A stretch of DNA of 64,000 bases, taken from positions 13,007,001 to 13,071,000 of the forward strand of contig OZ022502.1 in the NCBI GenBank assembly GCA_963989385.1, read 5' to 3'. Shown here in pieces: positions 60,198-64,000 of the stretch. A model generated the notes under the pieces. That model worked only from the letters and a program-made list of their open reading frames with translations. It did not search any database and had not been told where the DNA came from. The number at the start of each line of letters is the position of its first letter. Position 1 is the first letter of the stretch. The DNA comes from Ctena decussata. Its lineage: Eukaryota; Mollusca; Bivalvia; Lucinida; Lucinidae. The translations under genes were made by a program, and so were the position numbers.

Positions 60198-60980
60198 TGT
60201 AGGTCTTGCTACAGCTACTAGCAGCACTGTTGCGGAGGCACTAGGAAGCCCATCTATTTCGCGGGTCCCGATGGGCGGGGGCCTAATGCTACATTATTGC
60301 CACAGGTGTTCCATGTTGTTTGCTGTTATATGAAAGCTACAACTAATAGAAAATCTGTGCCGACAAAAAGAAATTTGTTTTTTATTATGTGCATTTATAT
60401 AACTTTACTGGAAGTAAGAGAACATGGACAAGGGACAGAAGTAATTTTCCTATAGATTTTACAATATTATCAAGTTCACTGGAAATTATATTTTGACACT
60501 TCTATTGAATTAATTTAGTCGTGTAAACAGTGTTTATTGCATTGTTATGTCCCCTCCCCCACCATGATGGAGGTGAAGGGGGACACATTGTTTTTAATTC
60601 GGATCCCGTCGGTATGTCTGAACCATATCTCCTAAATGGATAAAAATTGGTAAAAATGGCTTTGTGAATCATATTTCCTGAAAGAATTGATGGAGTATGA
60701 CCAAACATTGACAAGTGTATCATAAAGAGGTGGAAAGAAACTGATAAAATTTGGATGACCTTGATTATATCTTTAAGGTCACAGAAGGCCTTACAATGAT
60801 ACTAAAAGATTGTTTGCACTATATTTCTGCAGGAATGAATGGACTGTGACCAAACTTGCAAAGATGTATTATTTGGACTTGGGAAAGAATTGACTCTGAA
60901 TTTGTGACATTGACCCCTTTCCAAGTTATCAGGCGGTCTTTGAATGTTGATAAATGATTTTTCTGTACCCTAAATCTTAA
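60198..60980. other. Unassigned DNA
   Basis: No gene is supported. CCCCTCCCCCACCATGATGG and words such as GGTCACAGAAGGCC and TGACCAAACTTGC look like an old dispersed repeat (compare the tandem-core elements at 15965 and 43018), but I could not match it inside the window. Confidence 0.4.
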
Positions 60981-61075
60981 ATGTAAATGGGACACAATTG
61001 AACACAGCCTTCAATTACCGTATTCCCCTACCCCCATCGTCCTCATGACTGAAACACTGTTGCAAAAGATGTAAA

Positions 61076-61119
<44 letters not shown>
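60981..61119 (+). mobile_element. SINE family 1 3' fragment ending in (TC)n
   Basis: AAATGGGACACAATTGAACACAGCC, ATCGTCCTCATGACTGAAAC and AAAAGATGTAAAC are the body of SINE 1; the normal CATC tail is replaced by a (TC)n run of about 40 bp (61079-61119). Confidence 0.75.
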
Positions 61120-61122
<3 letters not shown>

Positions 61123-61783
61123 CACTATTTAGTCTGCTGTTGTGTTTCGTTTAGATAATATTTTATCCGTCAAATCTTATAACAAAGTACAGAAAAAAAA
61201 GGACCAGAATTTCATTGAAAGCCCAATGCTTATGAGGACCATCTCCTACGGTGTTATGCGCTTTGTATCTTCTTAAACTGTATTTGGTTTTATATGCATA
61301 TTGCTTTTCTGTTATGTATATCAGTTGAAGCTTTCTCATTTTTATTGTTTAAAATGAATCGTCCATTTGTTTGCTTGTTGAAGAGAAAAGATAACAATTG
61401 GAATATAGTCTTATTGTATTTTACAAACCCTACATTTCTCAGTTAGGCTATTTAAAGGTCTCAAATCAATAATAGGTAAATAATTTTCTGACGAGTGGAC
61501 GGAAATCTTCACTTTTTTCGAAACAGGAATTCTTACATAATCTGAAATAAAAAAAAAATGGCTGCTGGAAAAACGCCACTATTAAAAGCTGAACTCATCC
61601 TAGACAGAAAGAAGAAGGAGAAATATGAAGCATAATGACAAAGCCATGGCATATTCGTGAAAGCAGAATTTTCTTAATCTAAAGATGAATTGCCACAGAA
61701 AAGTAGGATTAAAGCCAATGACTAGAACCAACACAATCTCCCATCACATCCTGCCCTAGACACTAAATGGGAAAAGAAAAAAC
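61120..61783. other. Unassigned AT-rich DNA
   Basis: A run of A residues lies at about 61548-61558. No gene, tRNA or clear repeat was found. Confidence 0.4.
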
Positions 61784-62007
61784 GAGTTGCGACACGACAA
61801 AACCAACAAAGTGGAATGTGCGCACAGCTAAGACTCAGATCAGCCAGGGCATGCGCCCAATCTGATCAGAGTCCATGCTGTGCGCTCTAAGGGTAGCTAA
61901 GGGTCTAAGCTACCTCCATGCGGACAGCGATGACTGATCAGACTGGGCTGATCTGAGTCTTCGCTGAGCGCACACGCCCCTTTGTTTGCTCCGTCGTGTC
62001 CCGGCTC
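61784..62007. mobile_element. MITE-A copy 14, diverged
   Basis: GAGTTGCGACACGACAAAAC to CGTCGTGTCCCGGCTC; the right inner hairpin has lost about 10 bp (GACTGGGCTGATCTGAG). Confidence 0.92.
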
Positions 62008-62190
62008 AGATAAAGGTGGCACATTAACAAAAGCGATAATGGCAGCTCTTTCCCAACAAATTGTGAGGAGGCTGCTCTGAGTCATATTCGAAATTTCTTA
62101 ATTTGTAGAAAGCCGGCAAACTTTGACAATACTAGTAAAACAAAACAGAAGCATTGCCTTGAAACGGTTAGTAATAATAATTAAATAATT

Positions 62191-62389
62191 GAGCCGCGAC
62201 GCGAGAAAACCAACAAAGTGGTTGTGCGCCCAGCGCAGACTCAGGTCAGCCTGAGCATCCGCTCAGTCTGATCAGAGTCTTCGCTGTCCGCGCTTAGCGA
62301 AGAGACTGATCAAACTTGTCGGATGCCCAGGCTGATCTGAGTTTGCGCTGGGCGCACGACCACTTTGTTGTTTTCTTGTGTCGCGTCTC
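62191..62389. mobile_element. MITE-A copy 15, internally deleted
   Basis: GAGCCGCGACGCGAGAAAAC to TTGTGTCGCGTCTC. About 35 bp at the centre (the GGAGGTAGCTTAGACCCTTA part) are missing, giving about 199 bp. Confidence 0.92.
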
Positions 62390-62664
62390 AGTCTTGGAGA
62401 TTTGATTCCTTGTAAGTGATCACAACTCCCTCCTTATGTTCTGCCGTGGTTTATATACAATCAAGTAAAAGCAAAACGTAAAAGGAAACATATAAAGCAT
62501 CAAAATTTACTTATATTTTTTTATATTTTATAACTCAAAACTAGACAAAAAGCAAAACAAACAACTATTCGGGTGACCACACATAACTAGAAACAAACAG
62601 TAACAAAGTACTACAGAAGCACCGCCTTGGAACGGTCAGTAATAAATTACCGGTAGACTTAAAT

Positions 62665-62900
62665 GAGCCGCGACATGATAAAACCAACAATGTGGTTGTG
62701 CGCCCAGTGAAGACTCGGATCAGCCTGGCCATCCGCTTAGTTTCATCAGACTCTTTGATAAGTGCTCAAAGGGTAGCTAAGGGTATAAGCTACCTTCACG
62801 CGGACAGCAAAGACTCTGATCAGACTGGGCGGATGCCCAGGCTGATCTGAGTCTGCGCTGGGCGCACAACAACATTGTTGGTTTTGTCGCATCGCGGCTC
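62665..62900. mobile_element. MITE-A copy 16
   Basis: A full palindrome with AAAT target duplications (62661-62664, 62901-62904). An arm of about 50 bp upstream (GCCTTGGAACGGTCAGTAAT) resembles the flank of copy 15 (GCCTTGAAACGGTTAGTAAT), pointing to a local duplication. Confidence 0.95.
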
Positions 62901-62904
62901 AAAT

Positions 62905-63518
62905 CAATTTTGCGTGATCACACCCCTATGATTCATAAACACCCAAGATATTCGGACCTAGTTAAGAGAGCCTGCCACGAACCATGGAGCTTCGGTAATG
63001 GAATGATGGAATGTGCTAAATCACGGATTTTTGTGATATTACTGCAGTAGACTGTCCTCATAGAGACATGTGTGGCCCCTTATTTTTTCTGCCCAAATCT
63101 CTACCGTTACCATGGCAACGGCTGCCAAAGTTTTTAACTGGTTAAACAGCAAGAAATCGACACCTTGTCCAGTTTGATTTATCTGGTAAGTACACAATAA
63201 TTTAATGCAATCAACTTTTATGATAATCATCCAGGGAAGAGGTCAAGGAATTGTAATACTACAAAAGTTCTCATATTTGCAAAAGGACTTCTTACCCATC
63301 AATGGACAAAAATGGCAAAAATATAAATCAGCATTAAATACTAGGATGAAACCAGATGGACAATCAACAATAAAAATAGCACTGCAACGCTGGAGATAGA
63401 GAAAGGCCAACTGAGGCTCCAACCAATTTAATAGACCGCTTTTGGCCGGAGCTGTCAGTAAATCTGAGACCCGACCCACCAGCGTATGTCATTCAAAACC
63501 ACTTCTTTCTAGCGAATG
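62905..63518. other. Unassigned DNA
   Basis: No gene is supported. GTTACCATGGCAACGG near 63107 is a short palindrome. Overlapping frames on both strands at 63205-63479 lack any known motif. Confidence 0.4.
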
Positions 63519-63519
63519 G

Positions 63520-63690
63520 GGAGCAGCTGTAGCTTAGTGGACAACACATCGGACTACCAATCCAGGGGTCGCAAGATCGATCCCCCGCTTGTCCGGTCTT
63601 TCGGATGAGACTTTAAACTGAGGTCACGTCTCCATATGACCTCGTTGTTGGTGGGACGTTAAACCTGAGTTCACTCACTCTAGCTAAGGA
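63520..63690 (+). mobile_element. SINE family 4 (tRNA-like head)
   Basis: GGGAGCAGCTGTAGCTTAGTGG (A box), ACATCGGACTACCAATCCAG and AAGATCGATCCCCCG (B-box region), then TCCGGTCTTTCGGATGAGAC, GGTCACGTCTCCATATGACC and GGGACGTTAAACCTGAGTTC. The head also occurs at 36236. Parent tRNA uncertain. Confidence 0.8.
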
Positions 63691-63926
63691 CAGCTGTATA
63701 TTTTTATCAACCTACATATTGTCATTCAGACTATTATTAAAGGAACGTTAAGGACATTACGGTTATTACATACTACATGTGCCTGTTTTTGTTATGCAAT
63801 ATTAATGAACAAATTCCGTTTGATGTACATTTCACGATATTGAAGAAAAAGACGCTGAAAATGACAAAGCATATATTTCTTATTGATCAAGTAACGTTTC
63901 GCGAAAAGGAACATCTGTGACGTGAG

Positions 63927-63990
63927 CGAATAGGGAAGCCTCAGATCAGCTTGCGCATCCGCGCAATCTGATCAGCAGCTTCCCTATTCG
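63927..63990. mobile_element. Compact hairpin related to MITE-A inner stem
   Basis: CGAATAGGGAAGCCTCAGAT pairs with the complement ending GCAGCTTCCCTATTCG; the tip is CTTGCGCATCCGCGCAATCTG. The inner words AGATCAGC..GCATCCGC..CTGATCAG are those of MITE-A, while the outer GAATAGGGAAGC arm is different. Confidence 0.75.
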
Positions 63991-64000
63991 TACCTCAAAT

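Overview
This is a eukaryotic nuclear window of about 36% GC by impression. The genes have GT-AG introns, and the sequence between them is crowded with short foldback transposons and tRNA-derived SINEs. The repeat types (palindromic MITEs with A/T target duplications, tandem-core elements bounded by AGCTCACCTGAG/CTCAGGTGAGC, SINEs with CATC tails, frequent ACATGTA words) and the lophotrochozoan-style receptor point to a mollusc, most likely a bivalve and possibly a venerid clam. The clade is my inference; species cannot be fixed from the sequence alone.

Three host loci can be supported. (1) At 4450-7990 on the + strand there are exons of an unrecognised gene: one internal exon, then two homologous, mutually exclusive terminal exons (7611-7775 and 7841-7990), both phase 0 and each with its own stop. 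(2) At 11044-12099 on the - strand there is an intact single-exon class A GPCR of 351 residues, with a palindromic MITE starting 22 bp after its stop codon. (3) At 48175-58381 on the + strand there are the last seven coding exons of a PRR5/PRR5L (Protor, HbrB-family) gene, a subunit of mTOR complex 2. Its start lies further 5' and was not found. Its introns carry many insertions, including a 1.6 kb repeat also present at 37988-40048.

Mobile DNA dominates the rest. It includes a 5'-truncated LINE at about 33834-34784 with a 317-residue open frame; two older LINE 3' fragments (13883-14228, 25756-26012); four tRNA-derived SINE families; sixteen copies of one roughly 235-bp palindromic MITE with 4-bp A/T target duplications; several other foldback families; and a 3.2 kb composite (40137-43293) whose core is about 17 tandem 146-bp units arranged as an alternating A/B dimer.

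Layout: 1-4449 repeats and unassigned sequence; 4450-7990 alternative-terminal-exon gene; 8000-11021 MITEs and foldbacks; 11044-12099 GPCR; 12100-33400 repeat-rich intergenic DNA; 33400-34850 GCGAC-rich tract and LINE; 35000-43300 SINEs, the 1.6-kb repeat and the tandem-core element; 43300-48174 intergenic or 5' intron of PRR5, including a decayed A-rich minisatellite; 48175-58381 PRR5; 58400-64000 foldbacks and SINEs. The most informative points are the duplicated terminal exons, the paired empty/filled insertion sites, the self-nested transposon and the dimeric higher-order repeat. Copy counts and repeat boundaries were read by eye and are approximate by a few bases.
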